Assembly (NCBI RefSeq): GCF_030291135.1
Contig: NZ_CP127409.1
Location: forward strand, 1,922,001-1,986,000
Direction: 5' to 3'
DNA length: 64,000 nt
Origin: Rhodanobacter thiooxydans
GTDB lineage: Bacteria; Pseudomonadota; Gammaproteobacteria; Xanthomonadales; Rhodanobacteraceae
Both the position numbers and the translations under genes were made by a program. Below the pieces are notes generated by a model, which was not told where the DNA came from, searched no databases, and worked only from the letters and a program-made list of their open reading frames with translations. Shown here piece after piece: positions 37,034 through 45,121 of this stretch; position 1 is the stretch's first letter, and each line of letters opens with the position of its first letter.

Positions 37034-38068
37034 CTCTGGACGCCGAATTGCTCGTAGGCGGGTCAGTTGGTTATCCCCGTATGGTGTAAGTGTCCAGTAC
37101 GTTGCAGTGTCCTTGACGCTGCGGTTCTTCGTGCTCTTTGTAATGAGACCTAGTGCACGTAGCTGGACCTTAATCGTCTGAAAGTCGTCTCTACTTGCTT
37201 TGAACTCTAGAAGGTTCATCCCTTTCAAGGACTTCTGCTTCTCAAGCCCAGGCACCTCCTTGGATCGAACTAGACCGTTGAGGGCGGTTATCAAAGCGGG
37301 CTCGTCCGACTCGTTCATCATCAGCGGAGCTAGAGATGAAAAAATTTCATCCCAAGCGAGCGAGGTGCTGGCGCGGTACATCGTGCCATTGTGTGCCCAG
37401 CGGTCTTCCGAAGCGGCGAACGTGTAGTCGAGTGAGATCTCATCTTGGCCTTGCGCCAAAAGCCCCGCACCTTCTGGTGCTTCATTAGCTACCGAAGACA
37501 GCTTCTTCTCAAGCTCTTCGATGGTCCGGCGTAGAGACAGAATCTCTGTGGTGGCACTCTCTGAGGGAACCTGATCGCCACGAACCCACCCTATCGCAGG
37601 ATGGGCTTTAATTAGTTTGACGAGACTACGACTAACCTGACTACCAAGATCCGAGGGCGAATCCCAGAACCGGCACATTCGTGTCTGCACGAAGTCACGA
37701 AATGATTCAAGCTTTTTCTTCCCCTCCAGAGATGTCTCAGACTTCTTGGCGACAATCTGGGATGGATCTTTATGCACGAAGCCTAGGATTGGCTTTCCAT
37801 TCTCTAACGCGTAGCGGTACTCCATCTCGGTGTAGCTAAGTCCGTCCGGCCCAATACTGCCGTAACGGCCACCGAGGATGACCATGTAGTAATCGCAATC
37901 GTCAATCACCTTCTTTATAAGGGTCCATTGGTCTTCGTTTGCGGCAGGAAATAGCTCCATGCCGGATGGAATGCAGTCGAGCTCAAGCAGCGCCTGCATT
38001 ACTTCCTGGCGCTCTTCCTGCAGGTCTGCGAAGGTTGAACTTACGAACACTTGATATCGCTTATCCAC
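37028..38068 (-). CDS. DUF4062 domain protein, foreign-looking, function unknown
   Basis: A 346-residue cytoplasmic protein read from GTG 38068. The N-terminal DUF4062 domain (about residues 4-95) shows YQVFVSSTFADLQEERQEV, DDCDYYMVILGGRYGSI and SYTEMEYRYAL, resembling TIR-like folds. A predicted coiled coil lies near 175-195 (EILSLRRTIEELEKKL). The C-terminal 50 residues (LRALGLI ... YWTLTPYGDNQLTRL) look like a winged helix. DUF4062 domains often occur in large NTPase proteins linked to conflict or signalling systems; this one has no NTPase. Its base composition is near 50% G+C, far below its neighbours, and codon use differs, indicating transfer. Confidence 0.85.
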   Translation of the reverse strand: MDKRYQVFVSSTFADLQEERQEVMQALLELDCIPSGMELFPAANEDQWTLIKKVIDDCDYYMVILGGRYGSIGPDGLSYTEMEYRYALENGKPILGFVHKDPSQIVAKKSETSLEGKKKLESFRDFVQTRMCRFWDSPSDLGSQVSRSLVKLIKAHPAIGWVRGDQVPSESATTEILSLRRTIEELEKKLSSVANEAPEGAGLLAQGQDEISLDYTFAASEDRWAHNGTMYRASTSLAWDEIFSSLAPLMMNESDEPALITALNGLVRSKEVPGLEKQKSLKGMNLLEFKASRDDFQTIKVQLRALGLITKSTKNRSVKDTATYWTLTPYGDNQLTRLRAIRRPEA

Positions 38069-38313
38069 GGGTAGCTATCCTTAAAAACCTAATGCTATCT
38101 AGATTTTAAAATACAGTGCAATCCTATAGCCTATTCTAGGTGGCCACCTTTCAGGATAAGTTCTTAACCTAAAAATCAATGACTTGGCATCGTTGCTGCA
38201 ACCTAATCCGGACCTTCCTCCGATTGACAGCCTGCCGCCGTAAAAACCTCAGATAAAGCACTCTCTAGGCGACCGTCGAGAGCACCAGGAGCGTTCTCGA
38301 CGAGCAACCGCCC

Positions 38314-39516
38314 TCAAACCTCTAAACAATCAAACCGCCGGTCCGCCTCCACCTCTGCCTCGTAGTCCACGTCGTCGCGATCAAACCCGAACAGCTTCAG
38401 GAACTCGTGCTTGTATCCCGCGTAGTCGGTGATCTCGCGCAGGTTCTCGGTGGTGACGGTGGGCCAGAGGGTCTTGCAGGCGTCCTGCACGACGTCGCGC
38501 AGTTCCCAGTCGTCCAGGCGGATGCGGCCTTCGTCGTCGGTTGGCGCTGGCTTGCCATCGGCGCGATAGAGGCGATCGTGGAACAGGCGGTTGGCCTGCT
38601 CGATCGGGTTTTCGTGGATGCCCTGCTCTTTCATGATCTTGAAGGCGATGGACACGTACAGCGGGATCACCGGGATGGCGGCGCTGGCCTGGGTGACCAC
38701 GGACTTCATCACGCCGACGTAGGCTTCGAGACCGGGATGACGGCTGCGCAGTTGCTTGGCCGTGTTGTCCAGGTGCTGTTTGGCCTGGCCGAGGGTGCCG
38801 TGCCAGTACATCGGCCAGGTGATCTCGGTGCCGATGTAGCTGTAGGCGATGGTCTTGGCGTGGTCGGCGAGCACGCCGGCCTTGCTCAGCGCGTCGATCC
38901 ACAGCGCCCAGTCCTCGCCGCCCATCACGGTGACGGTGTCCTTGATCTCCTGCTCGGTAGCCGGCTCGATGGTGGCTTCGATCACCGTGTCCTTGTTGGT
39001 GTCGACCGAGGTGTTGTGGAACGGCTCGCCGATGGTCTTCAGCGCCGAGCGCACCATTTCGCCGGTGTCCGGCAGCTTGCGCACGGGCGAGGCCAGCGAG
39101 TAGACCACCAGGTCGATCGGGCCGCCCATCTCGTTCTTGATGATCTCGATGGCCCTGGCGCGGGTTTCGTGGGCGAACGCGTCGCCGTTGATCGACTTGC
39201 TGTACAGGCCGGCCTGCTTGGCGGCCTTGTCGAACGCGGCGGCGTTGTACCAGCCGGCGGTGCCAGTCTTGTCCTCGCTGCTGGGTTTCTCGAAGAACAC
39301 GCCGAGCGTGGCGGCGCCGTAGCCGAAGGCGGCGGTGATGCGCGAGGCCAGGCCGTAGCCGGTGGAGGCGCCGATCACCAGCACGCGCTTGGGGCCTTTG
39401 CTCTTGTCGTGGCCGGCGGCCTGGGTGATCGCGATCTGCTCGAGCACGTTGTGTTCGCAACCGACCGGATGGGCGGTGACGCAGATGAAACCGCGGACTT
39501 TGGGCTTGATGATCAC
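38314..39516 (-). CDS. fabV: trans-2-enoyl-ACP/CoA reductase FabV
   Basis: A 400-residue NADH-dependent enoyl reductase of type II fatty acid synthesis. It shows the N-terminal [20 protein letters not shown], the cofactor motif [13 protein letters not shown] and the FabV catalytic Tyr-x8-Lys as [10 protein letters not shown]. FabV enzymes are larger than FabI and insensitive to triclosan. The frame has an ATG at 39543, but GTG 39516 is preferred: it gives the family's standard VIIKPKVRG start and has AGGAG eight bases upstream. Confidence 0.95.
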   Translation of the reverse strand: MIIKPKVRGFICVTAHPVGCEHNVLEQIAITQAAGHDKSKGPKRVLVIGASTGYGLASRITAAFGYGAATLGVFFEKPSSEDKTGTAGWYNAAAFDKAAKQAGLYSKSINGDAFAHETRARAIEIIKNEMGGPIDLVVYSLASPVRKLPDTGEMVRSALKTIGEPFHNTSVDTNKDTVIEATIEPATEQEIKDTVTVMGGEDWALWIDALSKAGVLADHAKTIAYSYIGTEITWPMYWHGTLGQAKQHLDNTAKQLRSRHPGLEAYVGVMKSVVTQASAAIPVIPLYVSIAFKIMKEQGIHENPIEQANRLFHDRLYRADGKPAPTDDEGRIRLDDWELRDVVQDACKTLWPTVTTENLREITDYAGYKHEFLKLFGFDRDDVDYEAEVEADRRFDCLEV

Positions 39517-39603
39517 TCGATGGCTCCTGCTGCTATTCGGCAATTCGCCATCTTAACCAAGCCGGGGGCCATGCGCTGCCGTAGGGAGTCTCAGGCGACC
39601 CGG

Positions 39604-39740
39604 TTTATTCGTCATCCCGGCGAAGGCCGGGATCGCATGTGGCTGTTGCGGAAGGCCGAGGGATGGCCGGCTGCGTCGGTGAAGAGCGATTCCAGCCTTC
39701 GCTGGAATGACGATAGAGGGAGGGAATGACGACAGGGGGA
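39604..39740. repeat. REP-like element, family 2 (two palindromes)
   Basis: Two related palindromes flank about 55 bp: GTCATCCCGGCGAAGGCCGGGAT at 39611-39633 and ATTCCAGCCTTCGCTGGAATGAC at 39690-39712, each with the central GCGAAGG/CCTTCGC. This GTCATnCC-type unit is a dispersed intergenic repeat in many GC-rich proteobacteria. It fills the space between fabV and cutC, so the 240 bp between those genes holds nothing else that was recognised. Confidence 0.8.
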
Positions 39741-39786
39741 GGTTTTTCGAGATGCGTCGTGGAGGCCGTCTCCGACTGAAACGCGC

Positions 39787-40530
39787 TCAGCTTCCGGTCG
39801 GCTGGCGCGCCAGCGTCTCCAGCACGGCGGCCAGCGCACGCACCTGCCCGGCATCGCTGCGCAGTTCGCCGGCTTGCATGTCGGCCAGCAGCGAGGGTCG
39901 ATGGCGTATGGCCGAGGGAAGCTGGCGTTTGGCGGAGGCATGGAACTCGCGTGCGCCGGTGGCGGCGGCCAGCGCCGCGATGTTCTGCGCGGTGACGCCG
40001 GCGCCGGGCATCACCGCCAGACGTCCTGCGGCCTGCGCCACCAGGTCGCGGATCAGCGCAGTGCCCTCCACCGCGCTGGCCTGCGCGCCCGAGGTCAGCA
40101 CGCGCTCGCAACCCAGCGCGACGATGTCTTCCAGCGCGCGTGCCGGGTCGCGGCTCAGGTCGAAGGCGCGGTGGAAGGTCACGCCCAGTGTCCCCGCCGC
40201 AGCGATCAGCGCGCGGCAGCGCGACATGTCCACGTGGCCTTCGGCATCGAGCATGCCGAGCACCACGCCATCGCAGCCGAGCGCCACACAGGTCTCGATG
40301 TCGCGCTGCATCGCCTCGCCTTCCAGCTCGCTGTAGAGGAAGTCGCCGGCGCGCGGGCGGATCAGCACGTACAGCGGAATGCGCAGGCGCTCGCGTGCCA
40401 GCGCGATCTGCGCGTGCGACGGTGTCAGCCCGCCCAGCTCCAGCGCCGTGCACAGTTCGACCCGCCCCGCGCCGCCTTCCTGGGCGGCCAGCGCGGAGGC
40501 GACCGAGTTGGCGGCGATCTCCAGTATCAC
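39787..40530 (-). CDS. cutC: CutC family protein
   Basis: A 247-residue TIM-barrel protein of the CutC family: EIAANSVASALAAQEGGAGR, RVELCTALELGGLTPS, VLIRPRAGDFLYS, VTFHRAFDLSRDPARALED and [12 protein letters not shown]. CutC was linked to copper homeostasis, though its enzymatic function is not settled. It starts with GTG 40530 in a GTGA overlap with the stop of the glycosylasparaginase gene, so the two are translationally coupled. Confidence 0.93.
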   Translation of the reverse strand: MILEIAANSVASALAAQEGGAGRVELCTALELGGLTPSHAQIALARERLRIPLYVLIRPRAGDFLYSELEGEAMQRDIETCVALGCDGVVLGMLDAEGHVDMSRCRALIAAAGTLGVTFHRAFDLSRDPARALEDIVALGCERVLTSGAQASAVEGTALIRDLVAQAAGRLAVMPGAGVTAQNIAALAAATGAREFHASAKRQLPSAIRHRPSLLADMQAGELRSDAGQVRALAAVLETLARQPTGS

Positions 40531-41567
40531 GAATAGCTCGTGGTGTAGACGCTTTGCGACGGGATCAGGGCGTCCTGCTTCTGCGCATCGCAGACGGCGT
40601 AGGAGAAGCCGTGCTGGATCGCGTAGGCGCCGACTTCGCCCGCGCGGTTCATCGCGAGGAAACCGACCTGCAGGGTCTTCGATGCCTCGCGGCGCTTGTT
40701 GACGATGCGCATCACCGCTTCCTTGCAGGCCTCGTGCGGCGAGCGGCCCTGGCGCATCAGCTCGACGACGAGGAAGCTGCCGGCGTTACGGATCACTTCC
40801 TCGCCGACGCCGGTGGAGGTGGCGCCGCCGACCTCGCCGTCAACGTACAGGCCGGCGCCGATGATCGGGCTGTCGCCGACGCGGCCGCGCATCTTCCATG
40901 CCATGCCGCTGGTGGTGCAGGCGCCGGCCAGGCGGCCCTGCGCGTCGATCGCCAGCATGCCGATGGTGTCGTGGTTGTCCTTGCCGCCGGGCATGCCGGT
41001 ACGGCCGTAGTCGTGCACTTCGCTGTTGATCGACGGCTGGTAGTGCGCCGTCTTCTGCCACTCGTGCCAGGCTTTTTCGGCTTCCGGCGTGAGCAGATTT
41101 TGCTTACGGAAGCCCTGCTCCAGCGCGAACTGCAAGGCGCCCTCGCCGACCAGCAGCACGTGCGGCGTGCGCTCCATCACGCGCCGCGCCACCGAGATCG
41201 GATGCTCGATGTGTTCGAGCGCGGCCACCGCGCCGCAGTTGCCGTCGGCATCCATGATGCTGGCGTCGAGGGTGACGTGGCCGTCGCGATCCGGATAGCC
41301 GCCCTTGCCGACGCTGTGGTTCTTCAGGTCCGACTCGGGCACCTGCACGCCGGTCTCGACTGCATCCAGCGCGTGGCCGCCCTGGCCCAGGATCGCCCAG
41401 GCCGCCCGGTTCGCGGCAACGCCGAAATCCCAGGTCGAGACGACCCGTACGGTCGACGCCTTCGCCCCACGCGCCGCCGGCCCGGCGACCAGCCCGCCTG
41501 CCCATGCCAGCATCGGCGCCGAGGCGCCGAGCAGGGATGCCTTGAGGAAACGCCTGCGGTCAGTCAT
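40527..41567 (-). CDS. Tat-exported N4-(beta-N-acetylglucosaminyl)-L-asparaginase
   Basis: A 346-residue Ntn hydrolase that cleaves the sugar-asparagine bond of glycoasparagines. A Tat signal (DRRRFLKAS, then a hydrophobic stretch to about residue 35) directs it to the periplasm. The autoproteolytic nucleophile is Thr201 in NHDTIGMLAID, and the substrate loops RGRVGDSPIIGAGLYV and TSTGVGEEVIR are typical. Length fits the bacterial family. It is followed by cutC with overlapping start/stop, and preceded by the cspA terminator. Confidence 0.92.
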   Translation of the reverse strand: MTDRRRFLKASLLGASAPMLAWAGGLVAGPAARGAKASTVRVVSTWDFGVAANRAAWAILGQGGHALDAVETGVQVPESDLKNHSVGKGGYPDRDGHVTLDASIMDADGNCGAVAALEHIEHPISVARRVMERTPHVLLVGEGALQFALEQGFRKQNLLTPEAEKAWHEWQKTAHYQPSINSEVHDYGRTGMPGGKDNHDTIGMLAIDAQGRLAGACTTSGMAWKMRGRVGDSPIIGAGLYVDGEVGGATSTGVGEEVIRNAGSFLVVELMRQGRSPHEACKEAVMRIVNKRREASKTLQVGFLAMNRAGEVGAYAIQHGFSYAVCDAQKQDALIPSQSVYTTSYS

Positions 41568-41592
41568 GGCCTTCTCCGTGTCTGCAAACAAA

Positions 41593-41617
41593 AAACCCCG
41601 CACAGGATGCGGGGTTT
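41593..41617 (-). terminator. rho-independent terminator of cspA (bidirectional form)
   Basis: A 10-bp stem (AAACCCCGCA with TGCGGGGTTT) and five-base loop lies 32 bp past the cspA stop. On the minus strand it is followed by TTTTTTGTTTG. The + strand also has a weaker run of T after it. Confidence 0.92.
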
Positions 41618-41648
41618 CGCTTTTGCCTTGCAACGTTTGTCTGGCTGA

Positions 41649-41852
41649 TCAGGCAGCTTCGACCGCCGATGCCTGGGCGCCCTTCGGACCCTGGGTCACT
41701 TCGAACTTGACGCGCTGGCCTTCCTGCAGGCTACGGAAGCCCTTGCTGGTGATCGCCGAAAAATGGACGAATACGTCCGCACTGCCGTCCTCGGGTGCGA
41801 TGAAGCCGAAACCCTTGGCATCGTTGAACCATTTGACCGTACCGAAACTCAT
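41649..41852 (-). CDS. cold shock protein (CspA family)
   Basis: A 67-residue single cold-shock domain with RNP1 [11 protein letters not shown] and RNP2 VFVHFSAI, ending in [14 protein letters not shown]. It is a single-strand nucleic acid binding chaperone. The 157-bp space upstream would hold a long 5' leader of the kind used for temperature-dependent translation, but no cold box was verified. A strong terminator follows. Confidence 0.95.
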   Translation of the reverse strand: MSFGTVKWFNDAKGFGFIAPEDGSADVFVHFSAITSKGFRSLQEGQRVKFEVTQGPKGAQASAVEAA

Positions 41853-42009
41853 CTGAGCGAACCTCTGGATCCATGGAATGGGTGCGCCAGGAACTGCGCT
41901 GAACCACTAGCCCCCTAGGTTCGCCGCCCCGGCGGGAGGAAAGTATCAATATGTGAAGGCCGAACGCAATACGAATATGTTCCGCCGGTCCACGAATTCG
42001 CCGCGGTGC

Positions 42010-42771
42010 TCAACTTTTCAGCATCGCCGCCAGGATGCGTGGCACCTCGGCGGTGGCTGCCGCCAGGTGGGCGAAAATTTCCTCGATGCTGATCTCCGCC
42101 TCGTCGCCGCAGCCGGCGGCAAAGTTAGCCACCAGCGCCAGGCAGGCGTATTCCAGTTGCAGTTCGCGTGCCAGCGCCGCTTCGGGCATGCCGGTCATGC
42201 CGACCAGGTCGCAGCCGTCGCGCTTCATCCGCGCGATCTCGGCACGGGTTTCCAGCCGCGGTCCCTGCGTCGCGCCGTAGCAGCCGCCGCCGATCACCTC
42301 CACGTTCACCGCGCGCGCCGCCGCCAGTAGCTGCAGGCGTAGCGCTTCGGTGTATGGCTCGCTGAAGTCGATGTGCTTCACCTCGGCGCCCTCGACGTCG
42401 CAGTAGCTGGTGGTGCGGCCGTGGGTATAGTCAATCAGCTGGTCGGGCACCACGATCACCCGCGGCCCCATGTCGCCGCGGATGCCGCCCACCGCGTTCA
42501 CGCCAATCACCCGGCGCGCGCCCAGGCTGTGCAGCGCCCACAGGTTGGCGCGGTAGTTCACCCGGTGCGGCGGCAACGTGTGGCCCTCGCCGTGGCGGGC
42601 CAGGAAGGCGATGCGCTTGCCGGCGAAGTCACCGAGCACCACGTCGCCCGAAGCCTCACCGTAGGGCGTATCCACCGTCTGCCGCGTGGCGTTTTCGAGG
42701 CCCGGAAAGTTGTACAGGCCGCTGCCGCCGATGACGGCGAGGTCGATGGTGGCGTGGTTGGGGTGAGGCAT
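42010..42771 (-). CDS. methylthioadenosine/methylthioinosine phosphorylase family
   Basis: A 253-residue purine nucleoside phosphorylase of the MtnP family: AVIGGSGLYNFPGLE, FLARHGEGHTLPPHRVNYRA, GVNAVGGIRGDMGP, GPRLETRAEI and DLVGMTGMPEAALA. At the base-recognition position the sequence reads LVANFAAG, with Asn where adenine-specific MTA phosphorylases carry Asp. That favours a 6-oxopurine, so methylthioinosine (or guanosine/inosine) may be the true substrate, as known for the P. aeruginosa enzyme. The neighbouring HGPRT would then salvage the hypoxanthine released. Start at MPHPNH, 42771. Confidence 0.87.
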   Translation of the reverse strand: MPHPNHATIDLAVIGGSGLYNFPGLENATRQTVDTPYGEASGDVVLGDFAGKRIAFLARHGEGHTLPPHRVNYRANLWALHSLGARRVIGVNAVGGIRGDMGPRVIVVPDQLIDYTHGRTTSYCDVEGAEVKHIDFSEPYTEALRLQLLAAARAVNVEVIGGGCYGATQGPRLETRAEIARMKRDGCDLVGMTGMPEAALARELQLEYACLALVANFAAGCGDEAEISIEEIFAHLAAATAEVPRILAAMLKS

Positions 42772-42810
42772 CGTGGTGATCCGTTGCAGTCTGGAGTTGA
42801 AGGGCACATT

Positions 42811-42842
42811 TACTCCCTCCCCTGCTTGCAGGGGAGGGTTGG
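42811..42842. repeat. REP-like palindrome, family 1 copy 5
   Basis: Arms CCCTCCCCTGC (42815-42825) and GCAGGGGAGGG (42828-42838) flank TT, followed by GGGGAGGGGTGGCTCTTCGTC, a tail shared in inverted form with the copy 3-4 spacer. Confidence 0.85.
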
Positions 42843-42889
42843 GGAGGGGTGGCTCTTCGTCAGGAGGTCAAAGGCCAGTCAAGAGCTTT

Positions 42890-42928
42890 ACCCCCTCCCG
42901 ACCTCCCCCTGCAAGCAGGGGGAGGAGC
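42890..42928. repeat. REP-like palindrome, family 1 copy 6
   Basis: Arms CCTCCCCCTGC (42902-42912) and GCAGGGGGAGG (42915-42925) flank AA. With copy 5 it makes a third head-to-head pair, lying between hpt and the phosphorylase gene within one transcription direction. Confidence 0.85.
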
Positions 42929-42937
42929 AAATACGCC

Positions 42938-43501
42938 TTACTCTCCGGCCTCACCTTTCAGCGCATAGATCGCCGGCAGGTTGCGGCCTTGTTCGTAATA
43001 ATCCATGCCGTAGCCGAACACGTAACGGTCCGGCAGTTCGACACCGTTGAAATCGGAGGCGATGCCTTCGACCAGGCGGTCGTGCCGCTTGGTGCACAGG
43101 CTGGCGATCAACACGCGTTTGGCGCCGCGCCGGTAGCAGTCCTCGCGCACCGCCTTCAGCGTGTGGCCCTCGTCGAGGATGTCGTCGACCAGCAGCACCG
43201 TGCGACCGGCCAGCGACACCACCGGCTCGCGCAACCAGTGCAGGTCGCTGCCGGAGGTGGCGCCGCGGTAGCGGGTGGCGTGCACGTAGTCGAATTCCAG
43301 GTCGGTGCGGATCGCCAGCGCGAGCTGCCCGGCGAAGATCAGTGCGCCGTTCATCACGGTGAGGAACACGGCGCGCTCACCGTCCAGCGCGGCGTCGATG
43401 CGCCGGCCGATGTCGGCGATCACGCTTTCCAGGGTGGCGCGGTCATGCAGCAGCTCGGCCTGCGCCAGCGCATCGGCCAGGGGCGGGATCGGAGTATTCA
43501 T
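42938..43501 (-). CDS. hpt: hypoxanthine-guanine phosphoribosyltransferase
   Basis: A 187-residue purine phosphoribosyltransferase. The PRPP-binding loop reads VLLVDDILDEGHTLKAV, the flexible catalytic region TRYRGATSGSDLHWL, and the base-binding end VFGYGMDYYEQGRNLP. It converts hypoxanthine or guanine to IMP or GMP. ATG 43501 lies in an ATGA overlap with the nagZ stop. Confidence 0.93.
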   Translation of the reverse strand: MNTPIPPLADALAQAELLHDRATLESVIADIGRRIDAALDGERAVFLTVMNGALIFAGQLALAIRTDLEFDYVHATRYRGATSGSDLHWLREPVVSLAGRTVLLVDDILDEGHTLKAVREDCYRRGAKRVLIASLCTKRHDRLVEGIASDFNGVELPDRYVFGYGMDYYEQGRNLPAIYALKGEAGE

Positions 43502-44514
43502 GCGGTTCCTTGGTCGGCGTTCAGCGCCGTGATGCGCGCGACGAAACGCTCGCGCTGCGGGTTGTTGGTGAGGCCGTCCCAGCTTGAGCCCAGCGACCCG
43601 CGCATGGCGGCCAGTTGCGGCGGCATCGGCGAAGCGTCTTCAGGCATCGCCGCGATCGCCTCGTCCACCACCTCGGGGAAGCAGGCCAGCACCAGGTCAC
43701 AGCCGGCGTCCAGGTGCGCGCGCACCCGCTCGCCCACGCTGCCAGCCGCACCGGCGGCGGCCATGCTGATGTCGTCGCTGATCACCGCGCCGGCAAAACC
43801 CAGCTCGCCGCGCAGGATCTGCTCGATCCACACCTTCGAGTAGCCCGCCGGGCGGCTGTCCACCGCCGGATAGGTGACGTGCGCCATCATCACCGCCTCG
43901 ACCCGCGCCTCGATGCACTCGGCGAACGGCAGCAGGTCGTCGCGGCGGATCTGCTCCAGGCTGCGTGGGTCGATCGCCTGCGCCTTGTGCGTGTCGGCGG
44001 CGACCGAGCCATGCCCCGGGAAGTGCTTGAGTACCGCCGCCATACCGCCCAGGTGCATGCCGCGCACGTAGGCCTGGGCCAGTTCGGCGGTCACCGCCGG
44101 GTTGGCGTGGAACGCGCGCAGGCCGATCGCCGCGTTGCCACGGGCCAGATCCACCACCGGCGCGAAGCTGAAATCGACGCCGCTGGCGCGCAGCTCGCTG
44201 GCCATCACCCAGGCGTGTTCCTCGGCCAGACGAACCGCCTCGGCCGGATCGCGGTCGTAGACCGCGCCGATCGCGGCCAGCGGCGGCAGGCGGGTGAAGC
44301 CGTCGCGGAAGCGCTGCACCGGGCCGCCCTCCTGGTCGACCGCGATCAGCAGGTCGTCGCCACCGGCCTCGCGGATCGCCTCGCACAGCGCGATCAGCTG
44401 CTCGCGCGACTGATAATTGCGCGCGAACAGCAGCACGCCGGCGACGCCCGGCGCGGTGAGCCAGCGCTTCTCGTGCTCGGCCAGTTCCAGCGTGGCCACG
44501 CCGATCATCAACAT
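43498..44514 (-). CDS. nagZ: beta-N-acetylhexosaminidase NagZ
   Basis: A 338-residue family 3 glycosidase acting in cytoplasmic peptidoglycan recycling, removing N-acetylglucosamine from anhydromuropeptides. It shows LLIAVDQEGGPVQRFRDGF, the mobile catalytic loop KHFPGHGSVAADTHK and the nucleophile aspartate in VISDDISMAAAG. Length is standard for proteobacterial NagZ. Its start overlaps the CYTH gene by 7 bp and its stop overlaps hpt by ATGA, so CYTH-nagZ-hpt is one tight operon. Confidence 0.95.
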   Translation of the reverse strand: MLMIGVATLELAEHEKRWLTAPGVAGVLLFARNYQSREQLIALCEAIREAGGDDLLIAVDQEGGPVQRFRDGFTRLPPLAAIGAVYDRDPAEAVRLAEEHAWVMASELRASGVDFSFAPVVDLARGNAAIGLRAFHANPAVTAELAQAYVRGMHLGGMAAVLKHFPGHGSVAADTHKAQAIDPRSLEQIRRDDLLPFAECIEARVEAVMMAHVTYPAVDSRPAGYSKVWIEQILRGELGFAGAVISDDISMAAAGAAGSVGERVRAHLDAGCDLVLACFPEVVDEAIAAMPEDASPMPPQLAAMRGSLGSSWDGLTNNPQRERFVARITALNADQGTA

Positions 44515-45029
44515 GCGGCATCCTCGGCGGCGCGCTCCGCCGGTGACCATTGCCGGTACGGATGCGCGATCAGGTTCACGTTGTAGTAGCGCGTCAGCGC
44601 GCTCACCTCGCGGCCCAGCCACGACGGCCGCGGGAACGGCGCATCGACCGCTGGCAGCTCGACTTCGGCCACGACCAACCCCGCATTGTCGCCAGCGAAT
44701 TCGTCGACCTCGAACAGCACGCCGTCGACCCGCACGTAATGGCGGGTCTTCTCCAGCACGCCGTCGCACAACTCGCCCAACAGTATCCGCGCGTCGGCCA
44801 CCGGTATCGGATAGTCGAATTCGGTACGGGCGATGGCTGAGCTGGCCGCCTTGATGTTGAGCCACGCCACGTCGCCGGCGAGGCGGGCGCGCACCGAAGC
44901 GCGCGCTTGCCCAGCCCGCAGCGCCTGCGCACCCACCAGATAGCCCTGCGCGATCGGTTCGCTACGTTCGACGCTCGCGCGCCAGCCGTCGTTGGCTAGC
45001 AGAAATTTGCGTTCGATCTCGATGGGCAC
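44508..45029 (-). CDS. CYTH domain protein
   Basis: A 173-residue CYTH/triphosphate tunnel protein starting with the ExExK signature MPIEIERKFLL, with alternating charged strands (SVRARLAGDVAWLNIKAA, EFDYPIP, RHYVRVDGVLFEVDEFAGD, LVVAEVEL) forming the tunnel. Bacterial stand-alone members are mostly inorganic triphosphatases; a few are class IV adenylate cyclases. It is the first gene of the nagZ-hpt operon, and the rlmD terminator lies just upstream. Confidence 0.9.
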   Translation of the reverse strand: MPIEIERKFLLANDGWRASVERSEPIAQGYLVGAQALRAGQARASVRARLAGDVAWLNIKAASSAIARTEFDYPIPVADARILLGELCDGVLEKTRHYVRVDGVLFEVDEFAGDNAGLVVAEVELPAVDAPFPRPSWLGREVSALTRYYNVNLIAHPYRQWSPAERAAEDAAC

Positions 45030-45053
45030 GGATAGCTGCTCTCAGCCTGCGAC

Positions 45054-45077
45054 AAAACCCGGATGGAACCGGGTTTT
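45054..45077 (-). terminator. rho-independent terminator of rlmD
   Basis: A 9-bp stem (AAAACCCGG with CCGGGTTTT) and six-base loop, followed on the minus strand by GTCG. It lies 45 bp past the rlmD stop. A second hairpin (45088-45105, GCGGCC with GGCCGC) followed by five T on the + strand sits between it and rlmD. Confidence 0.75.
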
Positions 45078-45121
45078 ATTGAAGAGTGCGGCCATGGATG
45101 GCCGCTTTTTGATTCTCGCGC

